From assembly GCA_050942555.1 (NCBI GenBank), contig JBMNNN010000025.1, positions 1-16,514 of the forward strand: DNA of 16,514 nt, read 5' to 3'. This document shows, piece after piece, positions 5,669 to 13,508 of this stretch. Made by a program: the position numbers and the translations under genes. This stretch comes from JAAYXU01 sp050942555 (lineage in GTDB: Bacteria; Bacillota; Clostridia; Christensenellales; UMGS416). The notes beneath the pieces are model-generated. The model was not told the origin of the DNA. It worked only from the letters and a program-made list of their open reading frames with translations, and searched no databases. The first letter of the stretch is position 1; the number at the start of each line of letters is the position of its first letter.

Positions 5669-6456
5669 AATTACTGCGCCGTATGTACCTGGGGCTGATA
5701 CTCCTTTTCCTGTATGCCCCGATACTGATACTGGTCGCCCTTTCGTTCAGCAGCGGGGAGTCGCGCGCGAATTGGGGTCACTTTACGCTGGATTGGTACC
5801 GCAGGCTTTTTTACAGCGCCGAAATCATGCAGGCGCTTCGCACGACGGTGTTCGTCGCCGTGCTGGCGACGATCATATCGACGGTCGTCGGCACGCTGGC
5901 CGCGATCGGCATATTCGGATATAAGCGGTCGGTGCGCGGGCTCATCCTCAACATCACGTACCTGCCGATACTCAATCCCGATATCGTAACCGGCGTTTCG
6001 CTGATGATCCTGTTCGTATTTATGAAAATGCAGCTGGGATTTGTCACGATGCTCCTGGCCCATGTCGTGTTCTGTGTGCCGTATGTGATTTTCTCGGTGC
6101 TTCCCAAGCTCATGCAGATGGACCAGAGCCTCTACGAGGCGGCGCTGGACCTGGGCGCGACGCCGTCCTATGCGCTGCGGCGGGTGATCCTGCCTCATAT
6201 CATGCCCGGCGTCATTACCGGCGGGATACTGGCATTCACGCTCTCGATCGACGACTTCGTCATCAGCTTTTTCACGACCGGAAGCGTGCAGAACCTGTCG
6301 ATACTGATATTTTCCTCAGCGCGGATGGGCATCGACCCGACGCTGTATGCGCTCATGTCGATTATGTTCCTGACGGTGCTCTCACTCATGCTGATCGTAA
6401 ACCACCGTATCATAAAAATGAACAACTCCATGAAAAGAAAGGAGATCTCCCGATGA
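5665..6456 (+). CDS. potC: Spermidine/putrescine ABC transporter, permease
   Basis: 263 residues, typical for PotC. The first membrane segment is at 8-28 and about six follow in total. The EAA loop (YEAALDLGATPSYALRRVILP, about 157-177) and the PotC-like SIDDFVISFFTTG segment (194-206) are clear. It forms the membrane channel with PotB. The gene starts at TTG 5665 (see the ribosome binding site entry). The reading frame is open upstream to 4714, but that part lies across potA and potB in another frame and is not coding. The stop overlaps the potD start (ATGA). Confidence 0.93.
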   Translation: MKLLRRMYLGLILLFLYAPILILVALSFSSGESRANWGHFTLDWYRRLFYSAEIMQALRTTVFVAVLATIISTVVGTLAAIGIFGYKRSVRGLILNITYLPILNPDIVTGVSLMILFVFMKMQLGFVTMLLAHVVFCVPYVIFSVLPKLMQMDQSLYEAALDLGATPSYALRRVILPHIMPGVITGGILAFTLSIDDFVISFFTTGSVQNLSILIFSSARMGIDPTLYALMSIMFLTVLSLMLIVNHRIIKMNNSMKRKEISR

Positions 6457-7487
6457 AAAAGAAACTGCTTCCTCTGGCCGCGACTCTCCTGGTTGCCCTC
6501 CTTTTCTCCGGGTGCGCATCGCCGCAGAAGACCATAAATGTATACAACTGGGGCGAGTACATCAACCAGGACGTCCTCAGGATGTTCGAGCAGGAAACCG
6601 GCATTCATGTCGTCTACACGACGTTCGCGAGCAACGAGGAAATGTACGCGAAGATCAAAGCGGGCGCGGGCGACTACGATGTGCTCATCCCGTCGGACTA
6701 CATGATCGAGCGCCTGGCCTCCGAAGGCCTCCTGCATCCGATCAATTGGGAGAATGTACCCAATGCCGCTCTTATCGACGATCTGTTTAAAAACCCCGGA
6801 TATGACCCCGAGGGCCTCTATTCGGTGCCCTACATGTGGGGCACGGTGGGCATCTGCTACAACACGACGATGGTCGACGATCCGGTGGACAGCTGGGATA
6901 TACTGTGGAATGAAAAGTATGCGCGCAAAATACTCATGTATAACAGCTCCCGGGATTCGATGATGGTGGCGCTGCGCCGCCTGGGATACGATATGAATAC
7001 GCGCAACATCGACGAGCTGAATGAGGCGGCCCAGCTGCTGGCCCAGCAGAAGCCGCTGGTGCTCTCCTATGTCGAGGACGACGTGAACGACAAGATGATC
7101 GCGGGCGAAGCCGCGCTGGCCGTCATGTATTCGGGCGCCGCGCTCGAGTCGATCGACCAGAACCCCGACCTGGCCTATGCGGTTCCCAAGGAAGGCACCA
7201 ACATTTGGGTCGACGCGATGGTGATCCTCAAAAGCGGGAAACACAAGGAGGAAGCCGAGGCCTTCATTAACTTCATGTGCCGTACCGACATCGCCCTGAT
7301 GAACGTAGAGGAAATCCACTACTCGACGCCGCAGGTGGAAGCCTTCGCCGCGCTGGACGAAGAAACGCGCAACGATCCGGGCGCGTATCCGCCCGATGAG
7401 ATCCTCGCGCTGTGCGATGAATTCAAGGATCTGGGTGAATTCGCGAAGGAGTACGACGAGCTGTGGACACGAATTATCGCGCAATAG
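6453..7487 (+). CDS. potD: Spermidine/putrescine-binding lipoprotein of the ABC transporter
   Basis: 344 residues. Basic residues, a hydrophobic core (5-18) and FSGC with lipid-accepting C21 form a lipoprotein signal, so the binding protein is anchored outside the membrane as expected in Gram-positives. The mature part begins with INVYNWGEYI, the PotD/PotF hallmark, and continues with NEEMYAKIK, PSDYMIERL, YMWGTVGICYN and WVDAM (the Trp and Asp that hold polyamine in characterised PotD). The usual acidic ligand segment reads NSSRDSM, which may alter preference between putrescine and spermidine. GGAG stands about 10 nt before the ATG. The gene is the last of the operon and is followed by a strong terminator. 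Confidence 0.94.
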   Translation: MKKKLLPLAATLLVALLFSGCASPQKTINVYNWGEYINQDVLRMFEQETGIHVVYTTFASNEEMYAKIKAGAGDYDVLIPSDYMIERLASEGLLHPINWENVPNAALIDDLFKNPGYDPEGLYSVPYMWGTVGICYNTTMVDDPVDSWDILWNEKYARKILMYNSSRDSMMVALRRLGYDMNTRNIDELNEAAQLLAQQKPLVLSYVEDDVNDKMIAGEAALAVMYSGAALESIDQNPDLAYAVPKEGTNIWVDAMVILKSGKHKEEAEAFINFMCRTDIALMNVEEIHYSTPQVEAFAALDEETRNDPGAYPPDEILALCDEFKDLGEFAKEYDELWTRIIAQ

Positions 7488-7505
7488 CCCAAAAACAGCA
7501 CCACC

Positions 7506-7542
7506 GGAAAGAGGCCGCGACGCAGCGGCCTCTTTCCTTATT
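7506..7542 (+). terminator. Terminator of the pot operon
   Basis: A perfect 13-bp stem GGAAAGAGGCCGC / GCGGCCTCTTTCC (7506-7518, 7525-7537) with a 6-nt loop is followed by TTATT. It begins 19 nt after the potD stop. The short T tract is partly offset by the T-rich end of the stem. Confidence 0.85.
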
Positions 7543-7582
7543 CCAAACGCTGGATACGGTGAACCGGGAATCAATTCGACCC

Positions 7583-7612
7583 TTGCATGAAATACCACTA
7601 TGACGGTATACT
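7583..7612 (+). promoter_or_regulatory. Promoter of the GH28-like gene
   Basis: TTGCAT (7583-7588) and TATACT (7607-7612) are separated by 18 bp. The expected start is near 7619, 10 nt before the AGGTGA ribosome binding site. Confidence 0.6.
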
Positions 7613-7628
7613 GATATATAGTTACGAA

Positions 7629-7645
7629 AGGTGATGAAAACCTTG
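7629..7645 (+). promoter_or_regulatory. Ribosome binding site favouring a TTG start
   Basis: AAAGGTGA (7627-7634) is complementary to the 16S 3' end. It lies 8 nt before TTG (7643-7645), but overlaps the alternative ATG at 7634 and GTG at 7631, where it could not act. TTG is therefore the preferred start. Confidence 0.55.
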
Positions 7646-8869
7646 CTTAATTGTTCCGTCCGGGAATTCGGCGCCGTGGGCGACGGCGTAACGATGGACA
7701 CCCAGGCCATTCAGAAAGCATTGGACGCCTGCCACGCCGCCGGAGGCGGCCGGGTAACCATCGAGGGGGGCCGCTATCTTTCGTCCACGATCCAGATCAA
7801 AAGCGGCGTAGAACTCCATCTCGCGTCCGACGGCGTGCTGGTGGCTAGCGACCGCACCGCCGACTATCCGGAAATCAAGTCCGACATCTGGAACTGGCAG
7901 CTGGCGCCACGGCGCAATTCCCGGTGCTTTATTTACGCCGAGGGCGCAAGCCGCATCGCGATCACCGGGCGCGGCATGATCGAGTGTCCCGGAGCGCGCG
8001 TGTGCGAGCTTTATAATTCCACGCTGTGGAAGTACCGCCGTAAGGAGGAGCATTTCCCGCCCCGGATGGTTTTACTCGTTTGCTGCACCGACGTGGTGCT
8101 GCGGGACTTCACGATCAAGGACGCTGCCGCGGGATGGGCCACATGGATACTGGGATGCCGGGACGTGAACGTCGATAACGTGACGATGGACGCGGACCTC
8201 GATCTTCCCAACTCCGACGGGCTGCACATCAACTGCTGTCAGGACGTCACCGTATCCAACTGCCGGATCCGCACCGGCGACGACGCGCTGATCATCCGCG
8301 CCTACACGTCGGTACTGAAAAACCCGACCCCCTGCGAGCGCATCGCGGTCACCAACTGCACGCTGACCAGCCACTCCAGCGGAATCCGCCTGGCATGGGC
8401 CAACGATGGCATCATGCGCAACTGCGTGCTGTCCAATATCACAATCACCGACTCGATGGTGGGCATCGCGGGCGTGCTTCCCTTCCCCCTGGATCCCGCA
8501 AATCCGAAATCCGACCAGGGACCCGACGCGACGCTCATCGAACGCATCTACTTTAACAACATCATACTCAACAGGATCTGGGGCGAACCCATCAAGCTGG
8601 CTGTCGCTCCCGGCGCCGACATCACCGCGATCCGGGATCTGTCGTTTTCGAACATCCACTCGGTCAGCCGCCTTGCGCCGCAGTTCCTTGGCGCGGAGGA
8701 CTGCCCGCTACAAAACATCACCATCGACAACGCGGTCTTCACACTGAGCTCACTCGAAGACTATCCGGGCAGGAAGTCCGACACGAGCGGGTACGGCAAT
8801 CTGCGCAAGGAACCGGTCATCCGCTACGTCGAAAACCTGCTGCTTCAAAACGTGCGCGTGAACTGCTGA
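7643..8869 (+). CDS. GH28-like right-handed beta-helix protein (polygalacturonase family)
   Basis: 408 residues from TTG 7643 (411 from ATG 7634). The N-terminus NCSVREFGAVGDGVTMDTQA is the pectate lyase/GH28 entry motif. Repeated beta-helix rungs (NVDNVTM, VTVSNCRI, IAVTNCTL, MRNCVLSNITI) follow. GH28 acid residues are recognisable in NSDG (D192) and TGDDA (D213, D214). The region normally reading GHG...RIK is instead SHSSGIRLAW (H244, R249). GH28 enzymes hydrolyse galacturonan and related pectic chains; here the substrate is unknown. No signal peptide is present, so the protein should act in the cytoplasm, perhaps on imported oligosaccharides. It has its own promoter and terminator and no sugar transporter beside it. 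Confidence 0.78.
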   Translation: MLNCSVREFGAVGDGVTMDTQAIQKALDACHAAGGGRVTIEGGRYLSSTIQIKSGVELHLASDGVLVASDRTADYPEIKSDIWNWQLAPRRNSRCFIYAEGASRIAITGRGMIECPGARVCELYNSTLWKYRRKEEHFPPRMVLLVCCTDVVLRDFTIKDAAAGWATWILGCRDVNVDNVTMDADLDLPNSDGLHINCCQDVTVSNCRIRTGDDALIIRAYTSVLKNPTPCERIAVTNCTLTSHSSGIRLAWANDGIMRNCVLSNITITDSMVGIAGVLPFPLDPANPKSDQGPDATLIERIYFNNIILNRIWGEPIKLAVAPGADITAIRDLSFSNIHSVSRLAPQFLGAEDCPLQNITIDNAVFTLSSLEDYPGRKSDTSGYGNLRKEPVIRYVENLLLQNVRVNC

Positions 8870-8909
8870 TAAACGGTTATCAGTCTGCCGGATAATACCC
8901 TACCCGGTT

Positions 8910-8937
8910 GCCGTCCTGTCCGCGGGACGGCTTTTTT
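8910..8937 (+). terminator. Terminator after the GH28-like gene
   Basis: GCCGTCC (8910-8916) pairs with GGACGGC (8925-8931) and is followed by TTTTTT. A second small hairpin, CTGATAA / TTATCAG (8866-8872, 8877-8883), straddles the stop codon. Confidence 0.85.
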
Positions 8938-8982
8938 CTTTCCCGCGATGAATAAGCAACGGAAAGGCCGCTCCGTCCCCGC

Positions 8983-9010
8983 TTGCATTCCGCTCCCCGC
9001 CTGCTATAAT
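8983..9010 (+). promoter_or_regulatory. Promoter of the DUF2142-type gene
   Basis: TTGCAT (8983-8988) is followed after 16 bp by a perfect TATAAT (9005-9010), preceded by TGC (extended -10). The expected start is near 9017, about 10 nt before the GGGAGG ribosome binding site. Confidence 0.7.
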
Positions 9011-9036
9011 TCGGATTAGACACCGGGAGGATCGCT

Positions 9037-10917
9037 ATGACATCCGTTTCAGCATTGGCAAGCCGTATCCGGGAGAGAAAATGGGCGCTCCTGTCCTTTG
9101 CCCTGCTGCTGGCTGCGGTCATGGCCGCGGGCTGGCCTTCCAACGCGCGCCGCTCCGAAGTGCCCGACCTCCCCCGGCGGGAAATAGCCGCGCCGGTCGG
9201 CGGGAGCGCGCTCGTCCAGTCGCTTCCCTCCCCGTTCTCGCATATTGAAACGCTGCACCTGCTGGTGCGTGGCGGCCGGGCGGATACCGGCTGCCGCGTC
9301 CGTCTCATGGCCGGGGATACGCTGCTTGCCGAGAGCACGCTGGTCCCGGGCGGCGCGGAACCCGCGTGGGCCGACGTCCCGGTGTCTCGCGCGGTGCCGC
9401 CCGGCGGAGCCGCGCTGCGGATCCAGATCGAGGGCGTCGGCGGATCGGACGCCGTGTTTTTTATTTCGCCCTACCCAAGCGCGGCAGAGCCCCTGATGCT
9501 GGACGGAGCAGCGCAGGACGGCCGCCTTGTATATGCCCTGACCGGGACCGTCGATTCGGCGGAAAAGCCCGTGCTGTGGCTTATAATCCTGGCGCTCGGG
9601 CTTGCGGCGCTGCTCATGTTGGGAGAGGATATCCGCAGGAATTTTTGTGTTCTGGCGGCAGCGCTGGGCATGATCGCGCTCATTGTGCAGCCCATCGGCG
9701 CGGGCTTTGACGAGCACCGGCATTTCGCGCGCGCCTGGCAGCTTGCGGGGGACGGACTGGCCCCGCTGCGCACGCAGGACGGCGCGGCGATACCGGTCCC
9801 GCTGGACGTGACGCCTCTTACCACAGCGGGCAGTTACCGCATTGCGCAGGCCCTGTCCGCGTTCGGTCGCAGTCCTTCGGGCGAAACGGCGCTAAGCCGC
9901 GAGTACGCTGTGGAAAACACGCTGTTCATCGGGTATCTTCCCAGCGCTGTGGGCGTGGCGCTGGGCAGGCTCGCCGGGCTGCCGCTTTGGCTCATCTATT
10001 ACCTGGGACGCCTGACGAATCTGGCCGCGTATATCGGGCTCGTTTACGCCGCGCTGCGCGTCGCTCCGCGTTTCCGGTCGGCTATTTTCGCGGTCGGGCT
10101 GCTCGCGCAGGCGGTGACGCTGGCCGCCTCCTATTCGACCGACCCCGTCGTAATCGCGCTTACCCTTCTCTTTACAGCCCTGTGGCTGCGATACGCATAT
10201 GACGGCGGGCTCAGCCTCAGGCGTATGGGCGCGATGGCGGGAATACTCTGCGCGATTGCGTTCATCAAAGCGCCGTACGCGCTGCTGGCCCTGCTTTTCC
10301 TGTTCACGCCCCGGAGCGCATTTACGTCACCCCGGCTCCGCTGGGCCGCGGCCGCGATGGCTGCGGCGGTCTGGACGCTCGCGGCAGCCTGGCTGCTGGC
10401 GGTCAACGCGCTGTGGGGCGGCGTCCCCAACTCGGCGATGCGCGACGGAGCGGCCAACGCTCTGGCCCAGCTACGTCATATGGCCGCGCATCCGGGAGGC
10501 GCGCTCATCATGCTCGCCCGCTGCCTGACATCGCTGACGGGCGGCTGGCTGGCGGAGCTTTCAGTCTATGACAGCGGGCGGATGAACGCAGGGATATGGC
10601 AGGCGCTCACGCCGCTGGCGCTTGTCTGGGCAGGTCTTGGCAACGGCGCGGCGCTGCCCGCCGCGCAGCGCCGCTCGCTGCTCGTCACGGCGGCGCTTAC
10701 GGTGTGCGGCCTCATACTGTTCCTGTATATGGCGTGGTCGGATGTCGGGGCGGCCCTGCCCTGGGGAATACAGGGGCGCTATTTCATACCGGTCTTCGCG
10801 CTCCTTTTGCCCGCGTTGGGCCGCAGGGAGCGCGCGGTCAGCCCGGTGCGGCTTGGCTGGGTCATGGCGCTGATGGGCGCGTGGACGATGGCGGCGATGG
10901 TGGGTTATTATTACTGA
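9037..10917 (+). CDS. DUF2142-type polytopic membrane protein (GT-C-like)
   Basis: 626 residues. One membrane segment at 15-33 is followed by an external, beta-rich domain of about 130 residues (40-170). About ten further hydrophobic segments run from residue 177 to the end. FDEHRHFARAW (224-234), GYLPSAVGVALGRLAGLP, YYLGRLTNLA, SYSTDPV and GIQGRYFIPV match the pattern of DUF2142 proteins. That family resembles GT-C glycosyltransferases and usually lies in cell-surface polysaccharide loci. The acidic DEH in the first large loop fits the GT-C active-site position. A lipid-linked sugar donor is a reasonable inference, not shown. GGGAGG stands 6 nt before the ATG. The gene is alone, with its own promoter and no glycan genes nearby. 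Confidence 0.78.
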   Translation: MTSVSALASRIRERKWALLSFALLLAAVMAAGWPSNARRSEVPDLPRREIAAPVGGSALVQSLPSPFSHIETLHLLVRGGRADTGCRVRLMAGDTLLAESTLVPGGAEPAWADVPVSRAVPPGGAALRIQIEGVGGSDAVFFISPYPSAAEPLMLDGAAQDGRLVYALTGTVDSAEKPVLWLIILALGLAALLMLGEDIRRNFCVLAAALGMIALIVQPIGAGFDEHRHFARAWQLAGDGLAPLRTQDGAAIPVPLDVTPLTTAGSYRIAQALSAFGRSPSGETALSREYAVENTLFIGYLPSAVGVALGRLAGLPLWLIYYLGRLTNLAAYIGLVYAALRVAPRFRSAIFAVGLLAQAVTLAASYSTDPVVIALTLLFTALWLRYAYDGGLSLRRMGAMAGILCAIAFIKAPYALLALLFLFTPRSAFTSPRLRWAAAAMAAAVWTLAAAWLLAVNALWGGVPNSAMRDGAANALAQLRHMAAHPGGALIMLARCLTSLTGGWLAELSVYDSGRMNAGIWQALTPLALVWAGLGNGAALPAAQRRSLLVTAALTVCGLILFLYMAWSDVGAALPWGIQGRYFIPVFALLLPALGRRERAVSPVRLGWVMALMGAWTMAAMVGYYY

Positions 10918-10967
10918 GCGAATGGCGGGTTAAGGTGTTTCAAGTAATTATATACCCATCCTTCCCC

Positions 10968-10996
10968 TTGCGCGGGTAGGTCAGGTTTTGTATAAT
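10968..10996 (+). promoter_or_regulatory. Promoter of the ROK-like gene
   Basis: TTGCGC (10968-10973) and a perfect TATAAT (10991-10996) are separated by 17 bp. The expected start is near 11003. No terminator for the upstream membrane gene is evident in the 128-bp gap. Confidence 0.65.
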
Positions 10997-11045
10997 GGTA
11001 TAGACATCAAATATATGGGTAAGACGCCCGCAAAGGAGAATACCG

Positions 11046-12446
11046 ATGAAATCGTTTGCCTTTCGTCCCAAACCGCTATGCATTCCTCCCCTCGATCCGG
11101 ATTTTCAGCCCATCAGCCTTGGCAACCGCGAATTTCGCAAATCAATCGCCGCGACCAACGACAGCGTGGAGATCGTGATCGCGCTGGAGCGCGAGCGGGG
11201 CTTCCGCTCGGTTCACAGGGCGCGCGTGTTCGGCCCGTCAGCCGGGATGGACGAGCAGAACTGCATCTATGTAGAGCGTCTTGTAAAATCGCTCCTGTGG
11301 GTGCGGGGTGGCTGGCGCATCATGTTCGGCGGCCCATCCTATATCGGCGAATACCTGCGCGCCGCATACGCGGACGGCGGTTCCCGCGAGTTCGACGCGC
11401 GGTTCATGGCGCGCGTATATGAAAAGCCGTTCACGGTGGAAATCATGGATCCGGCGGACGTACCGCCTGCCCGTGAATCAGCCCAGCCCCGGGGCCGCAA
11501 CCTCGACGGCTGCCGCATCGGATTCGACGCGGGCGGCAGCGACCGGAAGGTATCGGCGGTCGTGGACGGCGAGGCTATCTACAGCGAGGAAGTGGTCTGG
11601 CACCCGAAGCTGATGAGCGATCCTGCCTACCACTATGAGGGCATACTCGACTCGATGAAGACCGCCGCGTCCAAAATGCCCCGCGTGGACGCGATCGGCG
11701 TGAGCGCGGCCGGTATCTATATCGACAACCGCGTCATGGTCGCGTCGCTTTTCATCAAGGTCCCCGAGGACGTGTTCGACAAAAAGGTCAAGAATATGTT
11801 CCTCGACATACAGAAGGAAATGGGCGGCGTCCCGCTGGAAGTGGCCAACGACGGCGACGTGACGGCGCTGGCCGGCGCGATGGAACTAAACGAGAACCGC
11901 GTGCTGGGCATCGCGATGGGCACGAGCGAAGCGGGCGGATATGTCGATAGGGACGGCAATATCACGGGCTGGCTCAATGAGCTTGCATTTGTGCCGGTCG
12001 ACTACAATCCGGACGCGATGGCCGACGAATGGTCGGGCGATACGGGCTGCGGCGTCAAGTATTTCTCCCAGGACGCGGTCATCAAGCTGGCCCCGGCCGC
12101 TGGGATTCCGCTGCCCGCCGATATCTCCCCTGCCGAGAAACTCAAGGTCGTACAGGAACTGGAGGCGGCGGGAGACCCCCGCTCCGCCCGGATATACGAG
12201 AGCATCGGCTGCTATCTGGGCTACGCGCTGGCTTACTACGCCGAGTTCTACGACATCGCGCACGTGCTGCTGCTGGGCAGGGTCACATCGGGAACGGGCG
12301 GCTCCCGCATGCTCGACAAGGCGCGCGAAGTTCTTTCGTGTGAGTTCCCGGAGCTTGCCCGGACAATGACGCTGCATCTGCCCGACGAAAAAAGCAAGCG
12401 CGTGGGCCAGTCGATCGCCGCGGCCAGCCTGCCTTCGTTGCGGTAA
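11046..12446 (+). CDS. ROK-like (ASKHA-fold) protein with long N-terminal extension
   Basis: 466 residues. A ROK core begins near residue 157: GFDAGGSDRK (159-168) is the phosphate-1 loop, IGVSAAGI the next strand, VANDGD (N268-D269) the catalytic-Asp region, and AMGTSEAGG (290-298) the phosphate-2 loop. The CxCGxxGC zinc motif typical of ROK sugar kinases is absent, and the usual GELGH segment reads NELAFVPV. Residues 1-156 precede the core and show no helix-turn-helix that I can recognise, so it does not look like a NagC/XylR-type regulator. Sugar kinase, sugar sensor or degenerate enzyme are all possible. GGAG stands 6-7 nt before the ATG. It has its own promoter and ends at the shared terminator. 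Confidence 0.72.
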   Translation: MKSFAFRPKPLCIPPLDPDFQPISLGNREFRKSIAATNDSVEIVIALERERGFRSVHRARVFGPSAGMDEQNCIYVERLVKSLLWVRGGWRIMFGGPSYIGEYLRAAYADGGSREFDARFMARVYEKPFTVEIMDPADVPPARESAQPRGRNLDGCRIGFDAGGSDRKVSAVVDGEAIYSEEVVWHPKLMSDPAYHYEGILDSMKTAASKMPRVDAIGVSAAGIYIDNRVMVASLFIKVPEDVFDKKVKNMFLDIQKEMGGVPLEVANDGDVTALAGAMELNENRVLGIAMGTSEAGGYVDRDGNITGWLNELAFVPVDYNPDAMADEWSGDTGCGVKYFSQDAVIKLAPAAGIPLPADISPAEKLKVVQELEAAGDPRSARIYESIGCYLGYALAYYAEFYDIAHVLLLGRVTSGTGGSRMLDKAREVLSCEFPELARTMTLHLPDEKSKRVGQSIAAASLPSLR

Positions 12447-12487
12447 ACCGCCGCACAGGAAGGCTTTGGCCATCCTTTTACAAACGA

Positions 12488-12521
12488 AAAGAGCCCGCCG
12501 GATGTCTCCGGGGGCTCTTTG
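12488..12521. terminator. Bidirectional terminator between ROK-like gene and glcK
   Basis: AAAGAGCCC (12488-12496) pairs with GGGCTCTTT (12512-12520). An inner CCGG/CCGG helix (12498-12501, 12508-12511) closes a 6-nt loop. T runs follow the stem on both strands (CTCTTTGCTT on plus, CTCTTTTCGTTTG on minus), so it can end both convergent transcripts. Confidence 0.82.
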
Positions 12522-12522
12522 C

Positions 12523-13494
12523 TTATATGCCTTTTATCCCGCCGCTCTCGATCGCGCCGAGCATCGCCGCGCCGATGATGCCCGCATCGTTGCCGAGAGG
12601 CGACAGCTCCACGGTCGCGTGGGGCAGATCCTTGTAGAATATATGCTCCTCCACATGGCGGCGCAGCGGTTCCAGCAGGAAATCCCCCGCCGCGCTGACG
12701 CCTCCGCCCAGCACGATGACCTCGGGGTCGAACGCATTGATGATCGTGATGATGCCGAGCGCCAGATAGTGGATATACCGGTCGAATATATCGATCGCCA
12801 TCGGATCGCGCTCTCTTGCCGCGTCGATGACGATCTTCGCGGTTACATTGTCGATGTTCCCGCCCGCTTTGGTCGCGATGATGCTGTCGGGGTAGTCGAT
12901 CAGGGCGCGCCGCCCTTCCCGCACCAGCGCGGTAGCCGATGTATAGCGTTCCAGGCAGCCCTTGTTGCCGCATGTACACTGCTCCCCGTCCATCTGTACG
13001 CACAGATGCCCCAGCTCGGCGCCCACATGGTGACTGCCTGCAAATATGCGCCCATCGATCACGATCCCGCTGCCCACTCCGGTACCCAGCGTCAGCAGCA
13101 CCAGATTCCGCCGGCCCCGGGCCGCCCCGGCGATCATCTCGGCCAGCGCCGCGACGTTCGCGTCGTTGTCGGCGAACACCGGTTTGTCGTAGTACTTCTG
13201 AAGCTCGCCGCGGACGGACACATGGCGCCAGTACAGGTTGTTCGCAAAAACAACCGTACCCCGCGAATCGTCCACCGCCCCCGGAGAGCCGATGCCTATG
13301 GCCCCAATGTCATCGACGGTGTGCCCCGTCTCCGAGAGCACGTCGCCGATGAGCGACGCCATGTTTTTGAGGATCTGCTCATGGGGCAGCCCCACCTGCG
13401 TGGGTGCGCTGGCCTTGCCCAGTATGACCCCATCCTGCGTAACGAGCCCGGCTGCCATTTTCGTGCCGCCAAGATCCACTCCGATGTACAGCAT
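12523..13494 (-). CDS. glcK: ROK-family glucokinase
   Basis: 323 residues, the normal length. The ATP loop DLGGTK is at 7-12, the catalytic Asp in ADNDAN (D111) and the second phosphate loop GTGVGSG at 137-143. The zinc site has H163 (in ELGH) and C173-x-CGNKG-C180, followed by LE. The enzyme phosphorylates glucose with ATP to glucose 6-phosphate in the cytoplasm; related ROK kinases act on N-acetylmannosamine or fructose, so glucose is probable, not certain. AGGAGG stands about 9 nt before the ATG, inside the 14-nt gap after hprK. It is the last gene of the HAD-hprK-glcK operon. Confidence 0.9.
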   Translation of the reverse strand: MLYIGVDLGGTKMAAGLVTQDGVILGKASAPTQVGLPHEQILKNMASLIGDVLSETGHTVDDIGAIGIGSPGAVDDSRGTVVFANNLYWRHVSVRGELQKYYDKPVFADNDANVAALAEMIAGAARGRRNLVLLTLGTGVGSGIVIDGRIFAGSHHVGAELGHLCVQMDGEQCTCGNKGCLERYTSATALVREGRRALIDYPDSIIATKAGGNIDNVTAKIVIDAARERDPMAIDIFDRYIHYLALGIITIINAFDPEVIVLGGGVSAAGDFLLEPLRRHVEEHIFYKDLPHATVELSPLGNDAGIIGAAMLGAIESGGIKGI

Positions 13495-13508
13495 TGTTGA
13501 CTGTCCTC

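Noticed and set aside
11046..13494. Two neighbouring ROK genes as a duplicated pair
   Set aside because: They are convergent, differ in length and zinc motif, and share only the general fold motifs, so a recent duplication is not supported.
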